Positions 47,625-55,702 of a stretch of DNA of 64,000 nucleotides are shown here, piece after piece. This DNA comes from LMUY01 sp964242215. GTDB taxonomy: Bacteria > Pseudomonadota > Alphaproteobacteria > Acetobacterales > Acetobacteraceae. Position 1 is the stretch's first letter. Each line of letters opens with the position of its first letter. Below the pieces are notes generated by a model that worked only from the letters and a program-made list of their open reading frames with translations, searched no databases and was not told the origin of the DNA. Both the position numbers and the translations under genes were made by a program. Location of the stretch: assembly GCA_964242215.1 (NCBI GenBank), contig CAXTCJ010000016.1, forward strand, positions 1 to 64,000, written 5' to 3'.

Positions 47625-48767
47625 TTAGTTCGGCTCCGGATCGGTGCGCACGCCGAGCGCCTCGTTGTGCTCGCCGAGCAGCGGAGCCCGGGTTCGCACC
47701 GCGGGGCGGATGCCGTCGAGACTGATCGGCAGCCCCACCGAGGTCAGGGCGACGCCGGGGATTTGCTGCAGCAGGCCCAGGGCTGCGAGATGCGGATCGC
47801 TCACCACGTCGTGCAGGTCGTTGATCGGCGCGCACGGCACGCCCACGCGCTCCAACCGCGTCATCCAGGCGGACGTGGTGTCTTCCAACATGACACGCGC
47901 GATCGGCGGAATGATGGCCGGCTTGTTGGCGACCCGCAGGGCGTTGGTCAGGAACCTTGCATCCTCACCCCATTCGGGATGCCCGAGTTCGGTCACGTAT
48001 TTGCGGAACAGCCGGTCGTTGGCGGCGGCGACCACGATCTCCCCATCCGCGGTGACGAAGGACTGGAACACCACCACGCGCGGGTTGCCGCTGCCGTGCC
48101 GCGTCGGGGGCACGCCGGTCGCCTGGAACGCGGCGAAGTGCACCGAGAGCCAGCCCAGCGCCGTTTCGTACAACGACGTGTCCACCGTGCAGCCCTGCCC
48201 GGTCTTCTCCCGCTCCAGCAGCGCCGCGATCGTGCCGAGCGCGGCCCAGACGCCGGTGCCGAGGTCCAGCACCTGCATGCCGACGCGGGTCGGTGGTCCG
48301 CCCTCCTGCCCATTGAGGCTGAACATCCCGGCGAAGGCCTGGATCATCGGCTCGTAGCCGGGCTTTAGATGCCGCGGCCCCTTGTGGCCGAACGCCCACA
48401 GCGAGCAGTAGACCAGCCGGGGATTGAGCGCGCGCATCACCTCCGGCCCAAGCCCCAGTTGGTCGGTGACGCCGGGCCGCAGGTTCTGGATCAGCACGTC
48501 GCAGCCGGCCGCATACTGCTTCAGCCAAGCGATATCGGCCGGGTGCTTGAGGTCCAGCGTCACCGAGCGCTTGTTGCGGTTGACGGTGTGGAATGTGGTC
48601 GCCATGCCGTCCACGAACGGCGGTCCCCAGCCCCGCGCGTCGTCGCCACCCTCCGGCCGTTCGACCTTCACCACGTCGGCGCCGAGCATGCCCAGGATCT
48701 CGCCGGCATACGGCCCGGCGATGTTCTGAGCCAACTCGACGACTTTGACGCCTGCTAGCGGCAACAT
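47625..48767 (-). CDS. CaiB/BaiF-type (class III) CoA-transferase
   Basis: The 380-residue protein has the family start LAGVKVVELAQNIAGPYAGE, ILGMLGADVVKVERPEGGDD, NRNKRSVTLDLKHPAD, DVLIQNLRPGVTDQLGLGPE, VDTSLYETALGWLSVHFAAF near the catalytic Asp region, and LERVGVPCAPINDLHDVV. These enzymes move CoA between carboxylic acids. The gene is the first of the long minus-strand operon, about 90 nt before the receptor gene. It could recycle CoA from a product ester onto the imported acid, in parallel with the ADP-forming synthetase. Confidence 0.93.
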   Translation of the reverse strand: MLPLAGVKVVELAQNIAGPYAGEILGMLGADVVKVERPEGGDDARGWGPPFVDGMATTFHTVNRNKRSVTLDLKHPADIAWLKQYAAGCDVLIQNLRPGVTDQLGLGPEVMRALNPRLVYCSLWAFGHKGPRHLKPGYEPMIQAFAGMFSLNGQEGGPPTRVGMQVLDLGTGVWAALGTIAALLEREKTGQGCTVDTSLYETALGWLSVHFAAFQATGVPPTRHGSGNPRVVVFQSFVTADGEIVVAAANDRLFRKYVTELGHPEWGEDARFLTNALRVANKPAIIPPIARVMLEDTTSAWMTRLERVGVPCAPINDLHDVVSDPHLAALGLLQQIPGVALTSVGLPISLDGIRPAVRTRAPLLGEHNEALGVRTDPEPN

Positions 48768-48864
48768 GCGTGCGCCGCCCTGATCACCGCCTGGTCCGAC
48801 ATCGCTTCCCCCTCGGCCACCTGAGGCGGCGCTTTTGGCGGGATGCTAGGGCACCACCATCGTC

Positions 48865-49197
48865 TCAGTCCACGATGAACATCCGCGCGCCCGCCGTGGT
48901 CCACGAGCGGTGGGGCTTGTCGCCGAAATCGGACACGGTGTAGCCCATGCCGGGCTTCATGACGAAGCTGCGCCCATCCTGCAGCTCGCTCGTCACCTCG
49001 CCCTCCAGCACGTAGACGACGTGGCCGCGGTCGCACCAGTGATCGGCCAAGTAGCCGGGTGACAATTCCACCACCCGCATCCGCACGTCGCCATTGGTCA
49101 GGGTGCGCCACAATGCCATGCCAGTTTCCCCCTTGTGCTCGGTGGCGGGCAGCGCGTCCCAGTGCACCGGCGTGTAGGGCAGTGTCGGAATTTTCAT
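48865..49197 (-). CDS. Cupin-fold protein with DHWC motif
   Basis: This 110-residue single-domain cupin has the strand pair MRVVELSPGYLADHWCDRGH and VVYVLEGEVTSELQDGRSFV, then MKPGMGYTVSDFGDKPHRSW. The DHWCDRGH segment gives His and Cys residues suited to metal binding, and the second half offers another His. The reaction is unknown. AGGAACCC is about 7 nt before the ATG. It lies 97 nt upstream of the CoA-transferase gene on the same strand and may be the true first gene of that operon. Confidence 0.8.
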   Translation of the reverse strand: MKIPTLPYTPVHWDALPATEHKGETGMALWRTLTNGDVRMRVVELSPGYLADHWCDRGHVVYVLEGEVTSELQDGRSFVMKPGMGYTVSDFGDKPHRSWTTAGARMFIVD

Positions 49198-49332
49198 GTT
49201 CGGGTTCCTGCTGGGCTGCTGATCACGAGCGCATCTAATGGCCCTGGTTCAGCCTCGATGGAACCCGGGGACGCCCTGCGCTATGAACAGCACAGCATAA
49301 CGCCACCCCTGACCGAACCACGAGGCCCATCC

Positions 49333-50184
49333 ATGTCCAGAGTGACCGCCCCGCTCGCCGCCGCGACGCTGTTCCTGCTGCCACACATGGCGTCCGCCGA
49401 GGATGTGAACGTCCTGTATGCCGGGTCGCTGGTGAACCTGATGGAGCACGGCGTCGGCCCGGCGTTCGACAAGGCGACGGGGGACAGTTTCCGGGGCTTC
49501 GGTGGCGGTTCCAACGGATTGGCCAACCAGATCAAGGGCAAACTCCGCCGCGCCGACGTGTTCATCAGCGCCACCCCCTCGGTCAACAACGGCCTCATGG
49601 GTGCCAGCAACGGCGACTGGGTGAGCTGGTACGCGACCTTCGCCCAATCCCCGCTCGTGATCGGTTACAGTGCGTCCAGCCGGTTCGCCGAGGATCTGAA
49701 GACCAAGCCCTGGTACGAGGTGCTGCGCGAACCCGGCATCCGGATCGGCCGCACCGACGCCAAGCTTGATCCGAAGGGCGCGCTGACAGTGCAGCTGATG
49801 GCCAAGGCCGAACAGGTCTACCACCAGCCCGGCCTGGCGCAGGCGGTGCTCGGCGCCCCCGACAATCCGGACCAGGTCAGGCCGGAGGAAAACCTGGTCG
49901 GGCGCCTGCAATCGGGGCAGATCGACGTCGGCTTCTTCTATTCCACCGAGACGTCCGACATGCACATCCCCGCCATCGCGCTGCCGCCGGAGGTCGCGCT
50001 GAGCGCGGTCTACACGATCACGGTCCTGCGCGACGCCGCAGCCCCGGACGGCGCCGCGAAGTTCGTCGACTTCCTGCTCGGACCCCAGGGCCAAGCCGTC
50101 ATGAAGGAGCACGGGCTCGCCACGCTCACCCCGGCGGTCACCGGCAATGCGGCGGATATCCCGGCGGCGATCCACCTCAAGTAG
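49333..50184 (+). CDS. Molybdate/tungstate-type periplasmic substrate-binding protein
   Basis: The 283-residue protein starts with a signal peptide (APLAAATLFLLPHMASA). The oxyanion-binding pattern follows: VNVLYAGSLVNLMEHGVGPA, FRGFGGGSNGLANQIKGKLR, ADVFISATPSVNNG, FAQSPLVIGYSASSRFAEDL and FVDFLLGPQGQAVMKEHGLA. The type is closer to WtpA/TupA-like receptors than to classical ModA. GAGG is 7 nt before the ATG at 49333; a longer frame to 49135 is a shadow. The fused permease-ATPase gene follows 20 nt later. Confidence 0.87.
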   Translation: MSRVTAPLAAATLFLLPHMASAEDVNVLYAGSLVNLMEHGVGPAFDKATGDSFRGFGGGSNGLANQIKGKLRRADVFISATPSVNNGLMGASNGDWVSWYATFAQSPLVIGYSASSRFAEDLKTKPWYEVLREPGIRIGRTDAKLDPKGALTVQLMAKAEQVYHQPGLAQAVLGAPDNPDQVRPEENLVGRLQSGQIDVGFFYSTETSDMHIPAIALPPEVALSAVYTITVLRDAAAPDGAAKFVDFLLGPQGQAVMKEHGLATLTPAVTGNAADIPAAIHLK

Positions 50185-50204
50185 CCTGACGAGACCGTAG
50201 TCGC

Positions 50205-52022
50205 GTGAGGGCGCCGCGGGCGCTGCTCCCGCTCGCCGGGCTGCTGACGGTGTTTCTCGTGGCACCGTTCGTGGCGGGCTTGGGTCAGATCGGCCTGGCG
50301 GATTGGGCCGATGTGGACTGGGCTGGCCTGGGCCAGGCCGGGTTCGTGTCGGTCGCCAGCGCCACGCTCGCGACCGGGCTGGTCGCGGTGCTCGGCATCC
50401 CGTTGGGCTACGTCTTGGCGAGGGTGCCCGGCCGGCTCATCGCCCTGCTCGGGTTCGCCGTGCAGCTGCCACTCGCGCTGCCGCCGCTGGCCAGCGGGAT
50501 CCTGCTGCTGTTCCTGTTCGGCTACACCAGCCCCCTGGGCCGCCTGACGCGGGGAGCGCTGACCGACTCGTTCGCCGGCATTGTCCTGGCGGAAGCCTTC
50601 GTCGCCGCGCCATTCCTGATCATCGCCGCCCGATCCGCCTTCTCCGGTGTCGACCCGGTGCTCGAAGACGTGGCCGCCACGCTGGGCCACCGTCCCGCCG
50701 CGGTCTTCGGGCGCGTCAGCCTGGCGCTCGCCGCAAGGGGGATCTGGGCCGGGCTGTTGCTGACCTGGTTGCGCGCCTTCGGAGAGTTCGGCGCAACGGT
50801 GATGGTCGCCTACCATCCCTATTCGTTGCCCGTTTACACCTACGTGGCTTTCGGCAGCCAAGGGCTCCCCGCCATGTTGCCGATCCTGCTGCCGACGCTG
50901 GTGATCGCGGCGGGGGTGATGGCGGCCAGCCTATTGCCCGGTCACCGGCCACGCAGCCGGCCCAGACAGGCGGCGTTGCCCTCGATTCTCCCCACGGCGC
51001 AACCGGCCCGCCTCGCGCCAGGCAAGCCGTTGGACTTCGCGTTCCGCCGGAGCCGGGAGGGGTTCGTCCTCGATGTGGCGTGGCGCACGGACGCCAGGCG
51101 GCTCTGCATCCTCGGCGCGTCCGGCTCGGGCAAGTCGGCGACGCTGCGCCTGATCGCCGGGCTGGACCAGGCGGACCACGCCGCCGTCTCGCTGGGCGGC
51201 CGCGACCTGGCCGGATTGCCGCCCTACGCCCGCTCCGTCGCCTACGTGCCGCAGGATTACGGGCTGCTGCCGAACCTCAACGTCGAGCGCCAGGTCCGTT
51301 TCGGCGTCACAGCCGACGCGGCACTCGCGCTGCAATGGACCCATCGCCTGGGGCTAGCAGGGCTGGAGCACCGGCTGCCTGCCGAGCTGTCATTGGGGCA
51401 GCGGCAACGCGTGGCAGTAGCACGGGCGCTGTCGTGCAAAGGCGTGCTGCTGCTGTTGGACGAGCCGTTTTCCGCCCTGGACGCGCCGCTGCGGACGCGC
51501 CTGCGCGAGGAGATGCTGGCGCTGCAGGGAGAACTGGACGCCACCACGGTCCTTGTCACGCACGACCCCGAGGAGGCGTTCCTGTTGGCCGACGAGTTGC
51601 TGCTGCTCGAGGACGGTCGTGTGCTGCAATCGGGCCCGGTCGAAGCGGTGTTCGCCCGCCCGGTCAGCGAGGCGGCCGCGCGCCTGCTCGGGGCGGACAA
51701 TATCGGCGCCGGCCAGGCCGCGGCGCCGGACCGCATCGACGTGGGGGACGTGTCCTTCGCCGTTGCCGGGCCGAGCCTCGCCCCGGGTCCCGTCGGCTTT
51801 GCCATCCGTCCCTCGGGTCTGCGCGTGGGTGCCGGCCACGGTCTCCCGGCGACCTTGTTGCGGGTCGGTCCGGTCCGGGCAGGCCGCCGCCGGCTGAGCG
51901 TCGAACTCGGGACCGCGGTCCTGGTGGCCGAGGCAAGTCCTGGATTCATCGGCGTTCCGGGCCCTTGCCGCGTGACCGTAGACCCGGCCGCCGTGCAAGT
52001 CTGGCACTCGACTTGCGGTTGA
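50205..52022 (+). CDS. Fused ABC transporter permease and ATPase, molybdate/tungstate type
   Basis: The 605-residue protein is a fusion. Residues 1-245 are a ModB-like permease with about five or six membrane helices and the EAA-type loop VEDVAATLGH-like region (LEDVAATLGHRPAAVFGRVS) followed by WLRAFGEFGATVMVAYHP. Residues 280-480 are a ModC-like ATPase with Walker A GASGSGKSATL, signature LSLGQRQRVAVARAL and Walker B LLLLDEPFSALD. The last 100 residues are a TOBE-like oxyanion-sensing part (VGFAIRPSGLRVG). Half-transporter fusion of this kind is unusual for importers, where permease and ATPase are normally separate. The start is GTG at 50205. Confidence 0.9.
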   Translation: MRAPRALLPLAGLLTVFLVAPFVAGLGQIGLADWADVDWAGLGQAGFVSVASATLATGLVAVLGIPLGYVLARVPGRLIALLGFAVQLPLALPPLASGILLLFLFGYTSPLGRLTRGALTDSFAGIVLAEAFVAAPFLIIAARSAFSGVDPVLEDVAATLGHRPAAVFGRVSLALAARGIWAGLLLTWLRAFGEFGATVMVAYHPYSLPVYTYVAFGSQGLPAMLPILLPTLVIAAGVMAASLLPGHRPRSRPRQAALPSILPTAQPARLAPGKPLDFAFRRSREGFVLDVAWRTDARRLCILGASGSGKSATLRLIAGLDQADHAAVSLGGRDLAGLPPYARSVAYVPQDYGLLPNLNVERQVRFGVTADAALALQWTHRLGLAGLEHRLPAELSLGQRQRVAVARALSCKGVLLLLDEPFSALDAPLRTRLREEMLALQGELDATTVLVTHDPEEAFLLADELLLLEDGRVLQSGPVEAVFARPVSEAAARLLGADNIGAGQAAAPDRIDVGDVSFAVAGPSLAPGPVGFAIRPSGLRVGAGHGLPATLLRVGPVRAGRRRLSVELGTAVLVAEASPGFIGVPGPCRVTVDPAAVQVWHSTCG

Positions 52023-52099
52023 AGCTGCCGCTCATGCAGCAATCTGGGTGCAACCACAACGAGGAGGCAAGACGCCTACGCCCTAGCGTTCTCGGTCCC

Positions 52100-52205
52100 C
52101 TCCCCTTGAGGGAGGGGTGGTCGCGGCACAAAGCGAGCTTCGAGTCCGACGTCCAGCGCCGGTGCGTACGCCACTCCTCCCCCCGGCCCCCTCCCTCAAG
52201 GGGAG
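52100..52205. repeat. Long inverted repeat downstream of the fused transporter gene
   Basis: Arms of 18 nt (52100-52117 and 52188-52205) are perfect reverse complements of each other; the left arm begins CTCCCCTTGAGGGAGGG. A 70-nt spacer separates them. Each arm is also partly self-symmetric. The element ends 77 nt before the SDR gene start. It may work as a transcription terminator for the transporter or be a small mobile-type intergenic repeat; no T-run follows the stem. Nothing else is seen in the 260 nt between the genes. Confidence 0.65.
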
Positions 52206-52282
52206 AAGGAGAAGTGTCTTCCCCGGCGAAGGGAACCGAACGCAAGTCCGGGCCTTCTGCAGCCAACCATCAGGAAAATCGC

Positions 52283-53143
52283 ATGTCTCAATCAGCCGCT
52301 CCGGTATGGTTCATCACCGGCTGTTCGACCGGCTTCGGCCGTGAACTCGCTCGCCTTGTGCTCGAGCGCGGGTGGCGCGCCGTGGTGACGGCCCGCAATC
52401 CCGACCAGGTGGAAGACCTCGTGCAGGGCCATGAGGACAGCGCGATTGCCCTCAAGCTGGACGTCACCGACGAGGGTCAGGTCACCGAGGCAGCCAAGGC
52501 GGCGATGGACCGGTTCGGCCAGATCGACGTGCTGGTGAACAATGCCGGCTACGGCTATCTCGCTGCAATCGAGGAAGGCGAGGACCGTGAGGTGCGCGCC
52601 ATGTTCGAGGCCAACTTCTTCGGCCTGGCCGCGATGACCCGGGCCGTGCTTCCCGGCATGCGCGCGCGCCACAGCGGCTGCATCGTGAACATCTCGTCCA
52701 TCGGCGGGCTCGCGAGCTTCCCCGCCACGGGCTATTACCACGCCACCAAATATGCCGTGGAAGGCCTGTCCGAATCACTGGCGCAGGAAGTCGGCCCGCT
52801 CGGCATCAAGGTCGTCATCGTGGAGCCGGGGCCGTTCCGCACCAATTGGGCCGGCCCGTCCATCAAGCAATCCGCCACCCGCATTGCCGACTACGAGGCT
52901 ACCGCCGGCGTGCGCCGCGCGCAGACCGAGGCGCGCAGCGGCAAGCAGCCCGGCGACCCGGTGCGTGCCGCCGAGGCCATCATCGCCGCCGTGCAGTCCC
53001 CCGAGCCGCCGCTGCACTTGGTGCTCGGCAAGCCCGCATTGGACATCGCCCGCAACAAGCTCGCCGCCCTGAAAAAAGATTTCGACACCTGGGAGGCGAC
53101 AACGCTGGGCGCCGATTTCCCCGCAGATGGAGCATCGTTCTGA
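52283..53143 (+). CDS. Short-chain dehydrogenase/reductase
   Basis: The 286-residue classical SDR has the cofactor motif WFITGCSTGFGRELARLVLE, VLVNNAGYGYLAAIEEGED, NISSIGG and the catalytic YYHATKYAVEGLSESLAQEV, followed by VVIVEPGPFRTNW. The C-terminal substrate loop is that of the broad oxidoreductase group often seen beside aldo/keto reductases. AGGAAAA is 7 nt before the ATG. The next gene starts within its stop codon (TGATG). Substrate unknown. Confidence 0.93.
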   Translation: MSQSAAPVWFITGCSTGFGRELARLVLERGWRAVVTARNPDQVEDLVQGHEDSAIALKLDVTDEGQVTEAAKAAMDRFGQIDVLVNNAGYGYLAAIEEGEDREVRAMFEANFFGLAAMTRAVLPGMRARHSGCIVNISSIGGLASFPATGYYHATKYAVEGLSESLAQEVGPLGIKVVIVEPGPFRTNWAGPSIKQSATRIADYEATAGVRRAQTEARSGKQPGDPVRAAEAIIAAVQSPEPPLHLVLGKPALDIARNKLAALKKDFDTWEATTLGADFPADGASF

Positions 53144-54129
53144 TGAAAATGCGCAAACTGGGCCGCAACGGCCCGGAGCTATCCGCCATCGGGTTGGGCT
53201 GCATGGGCATGTCGGCCTTCTACGGCGGGCGTGATGCCAACGAGAGTGTCCGGACGCTGCACCGTGCCGTCGAATTAGGCGTGACCTTCTTCGATACGGC
53301 CGATGCCTACGCCAACGGCGCGAATGAGGAATTGGTCGGCCGCGAGCTCAAGACGGTACGCGACCGGGTATTCATCGCGACCAAATTCGCCAACACCTGG
53401 GGGCCGAACGGCGAGCGCACCGGGATCAGCGGCAAGCCGGACTACGTGCGCTCCGCCTGCGACGCCAGCCTGAAACGGCTCGGCGTTGACGTGATCGACC
53501 TGCTGTACCAGCACCGTGTGGACCCGAGCACGCCGATCGAGGACACGGTCGGTGCCATGGCCGGCCTGGTGAAGGCGGGCAAGGTGCGCTTCCTCGGCTT
53601 ATCGGAAGCGGCACCCGCCACCATCCGCCGCGCGCACGCAGTGCACCCGATCACGGCGCTGCAGACCGAGTACTCGCTGTGGTCGCGTGACCCCGAGGCG
53701 GAGATCCTGCCGCTGTTGCGCGATCTCGGCATCGGCTTCGTGCCCTACAGCCCGCTCGGGCGCGGCTTCCTGACCGGGCAGATCAAATCGGTCGACGACC
53801 TGGACCGCGACGATTGGCGCCTTACCTCACCCCGATTCCAGGGCGCCGCGTTCGATGCCAACCTCGCTTTGGTCGGCAAGATCGGCGCCATCGCGGCGGC
53901 GAAAGGGTGCACGCCGGGCCAGTTGGCGCTAGCGTGGGTACTGGCGCAGGGTGACGACGTGATCCCGATCCCCGGCACGAAGAAGGTCAGCTATCTCGAG
54001 GAGAACGTGGCCGCGGCCGACATCGTGCTGACCCAGACTGAACTCGCCGCGATCGATGCAGCACTACCTGCCGGTGCCGTAGCCGGCGAGCGGTATGCAC
54101 CCGAGGGCATGCGCGCACTCAACGGTTAG
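53143..54129 (+). CDS. Aldo/keto reductase
   Basis: The 328-residue NADPH-dependent barrel enzyme has GLGCMGMSAFYGGRD, FFDTADAYANGANEEL with catalytic Asp and Tyr, FIATKFANTWGP with Lys, LLYQHRVDPSTPIEDTVGAM with His, YSPLGRGFLTGQI and IPGTKKVSYLEENVAAA. It is a close paralogue of the enzyme at 9877-10869. The ATG overlaps the SDR stop by one base, so expression is coupled, and a second reductase follows 8 nt later. Confidence 0.94.
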   Translation: MKMRKLGRNGPELSAIGLGCMGMSAFYGGRDANESVRTLHRAVELGVTFFDTADAYANGANEELVGRELKTVRDRVFIATKFANTWGPNGERTGISGKPDYVRSACDASLKRLGVDVIDLLYQHRVDPSTPIEDTVGAMAGLVKAGKVRFLGLSEAAPATIRRAHAVHPITALQTEYSLWSRDPEAEILPLLRDLGIGFVPYSPLGRGFLTGQIKSVDDLDRDDWRLTSPRFQGAAFDANLALVGKIGAIAAAKGCTPGQLALAWVLAQGDDVIPIPGTKKVSYLEENVAAADIVLTQTELAAIDAALPAGAVAGERYAPEGMRALNG

Positions 54130-54137
54130 GAGACACC

Positions 54138-55133
54138 ATGCAATACACGAATTTCGGCAAGACCGGCCTGCAGGTCTCGAAGCTGTGCCTGGGCACGATG
54201 ACCTTCGGCCTGCAATGCGACGAGGCGCAGAGCCACGCCATCCTGGACGCCGCGTCGGCGGGCGGTATCGACTTCCTGGACGCCGCCGACGTCTATCCGC
54301 TCGGCGGCGGCCACAACACGGCAGGCCGCACCGAGGAGATCGTCGGCGGATGGCTGCGCGGCAAGCGGCACCAACACGTGTTGGCCACCAAATGCGTCGG
54401 CGCTATGGGGCCGAAGCCGTGGGACCAGGGCATGTCGCGCAAGCACATCCTGGACGCGATCGACGCGTCGCTGCGGCGGCTCGGCACCGATTACGTCGAC
54501 CTGTATCAACTGCACAGCTACGACCCGCGCACCCCGATCGACGAGGCGTTGGAGGCATTGGACACCGTCGTTCGCCACGGCAAGGCGCGGTACGTCGGCG
54601 TGTCCAACTGGCCGGCCTACAAGGTGGCGCGCGCGATCGGCCGCAGCGAACTGCGCAACCTGATGCAGATCAAGTCGGTCCAGCCGCGCTACAACCTGCT
54701 GTTCCGCAGCTTCGAACGCGACCTGTTGCCGCTCTGCGCGGAGGAGGGCGTGGCCGTCATTCCATACAATCCGTTGGCGGGCGGGATGCTGACCGGCAAG
54801 CACGACAACACGGCCGCACCGCCGGAGGGTTCGCGCTTCCAACTCGGCACCGCGGGCGCGCGCTATCAGCAGCGCTACTGGCACGGTCAGCAATTCGAGA
54901 CCATCGAGGCATTGCGCAAGATCGCGGCCGAGGCGTCGATGAGCATGGCAACCATGGCGATCCGTTGGGTCCTGTCTAACCCGGCGATCACGGCCCCCAT
55001 CATCGGCGCCAGTCGGCCGGAGCAGTTGACCGACACACTGGCGGCCGCCGAGCACGGGCCGCTCCCGAGTGAGCTGAAGGCCAAACTGGACGATGTCACG
55101 CTGGCGTGGCGCGCGGTCGACGAGGACCGGTAA
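54138..55133 (+). CDS. Aldo/keto reductase (second type)
   Basis: The 331-residue protein has the barrel motifs FGKTGLQVSKLCLGTMTFGL, DFLDAADVYPLGGGHNTAGR, VLATKCVGAMGPKPW, DYVDLYQLHSYDPRTPIDEA, IPYNPLAGGMLTGKHDN and PIIGASRPEQLTDTLAAAEH. It is clearly different from the preceding enzyme and belongs to the YajO/L-glyceraldehyde-reductase-like branch. GGAG precedes the ATG. In a cluster with a pentonate dehydratase and xylulokinase it may act on a pentose or derived aldehyde; this is inference. Confidence 0.93.
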   Translation: MQYTNFGKTGLQVSKLCLGTMTFGLQCDEAQSHAILDAASAGGIDFLDAADVYPLGGGHNTAGRTEEIVGGWLRGKRHQHVLATKCVGAMGPKPWDQGMSRKHILDAIDASLRRLGTDYVDLYQLHSYDPRTPIDEALEALDTVVRHGKARYVGVSNWPAYKVARAIGRSELRNLMQIKSVQPRYNLLFRSFERDLLPLCAEEGVAVIPYNPLAGGMLTGKHDNTAAPPEGSRFQLGTAGARYQQRYWHGQQFETIEALRKIAAEASMSMATMAIRWVLSNPAITAPIIGASRPEQLTDTLAAAEHGPLPSELKAKLDDVTLAWRAVDEDR

Positions 55134-55138
55134 TCCGA

Positions 55139-55621
55139 ATGATGGCCGGTTCTGGCAAAATGCAAAGCTACGTCGACCTCGTTGAGCAGCTCACCGCGCT
55201 GCTCGACGGCGAGCACGACGCCATCGCCAATGCCGCCAACACCGCGGCTCTGCTGATGCAGAGCCTGCCGGAGCTGAACTGGGCGGGGTTCTACTTCCTG
55301 CGTGCGCGGGATGAACTCGTGCTCGGGCCGTTTCAAGGCAAGCCGGCCTGCGTTCGCATTCCCGCCGGCCAGGGCGTGTGCGGGGCAGCCGTGGCACGCC
55401 GCCAGTCCGTGCTGGTGGCCGACGTCCACGCCTTCCCTGGCCATATCGCCTGCGATGCCGCGTCTCGCTCCGAACTCGTCGTGCCGCTGGTCCGGGACGG
55501 CGTCGTGGAGGGGGTGATCGACTTGGATAGCCCGGCGCTGGGCCGGTTCGACGCCGACGACCAGGCCGGCATCGAGGCCGTGGCCCGAGCCTACGTTGCC
55601 GCCACCGCAAACGCGGTTTGA
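55139..55621 (+). CDS. msrC: Free methionine-(R)-sulfoxide reductase (GAF domain)
   Basis: The 160-residue GAF-domain protein matches the fRMsr family: LNWAGFYFLRARDELVLGPF, ACVRIPAGQGVCGAAVARRQ and VADVHAFPGHIACDAASRSE, with the three conserved cysteines (GKPACVRI, GVCGA, HIACDAA). The enzyme reduces free methionine-R-sulfoxide and repairs oxidative damage. It starts 6 nt after the reductase gene; the frame has ATG at 55139 and 55142. The link to the neighbours is probably only shared expression. Confidence 0.93.
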   Translation: MMAGSGKMQSYVDLVEQLTALLDGEHDAIANAANTAALLMQSLPELNWAGFYFLRARDELVLGPFQGKPACVRIPAGQGVCGAAVARRQSVLVADVHAFPGHIACDAASRSELVVPLVRDGVVEGVIDLDSPALGRFDADDQAGIEAVARAYVAATANAV

Positions 55622-55702
55622 CCAGGCCGGGTACGGTGGCCCCTTTTACCGGGCCGCCATCGCTGCGATTGTAGCAGCCGCATTTAGCCGAGCGGTCCAG
55701 CC

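Noticed and set aside
50303..53143. A 946-codon open frame through the transporter and SDR genes
   Set aside because: It is only the SDR frame left open upstream by high GC; the part before 52283 is Arg/Pro/Gly-rich shadow sequence of the fused ABC transporter gene.
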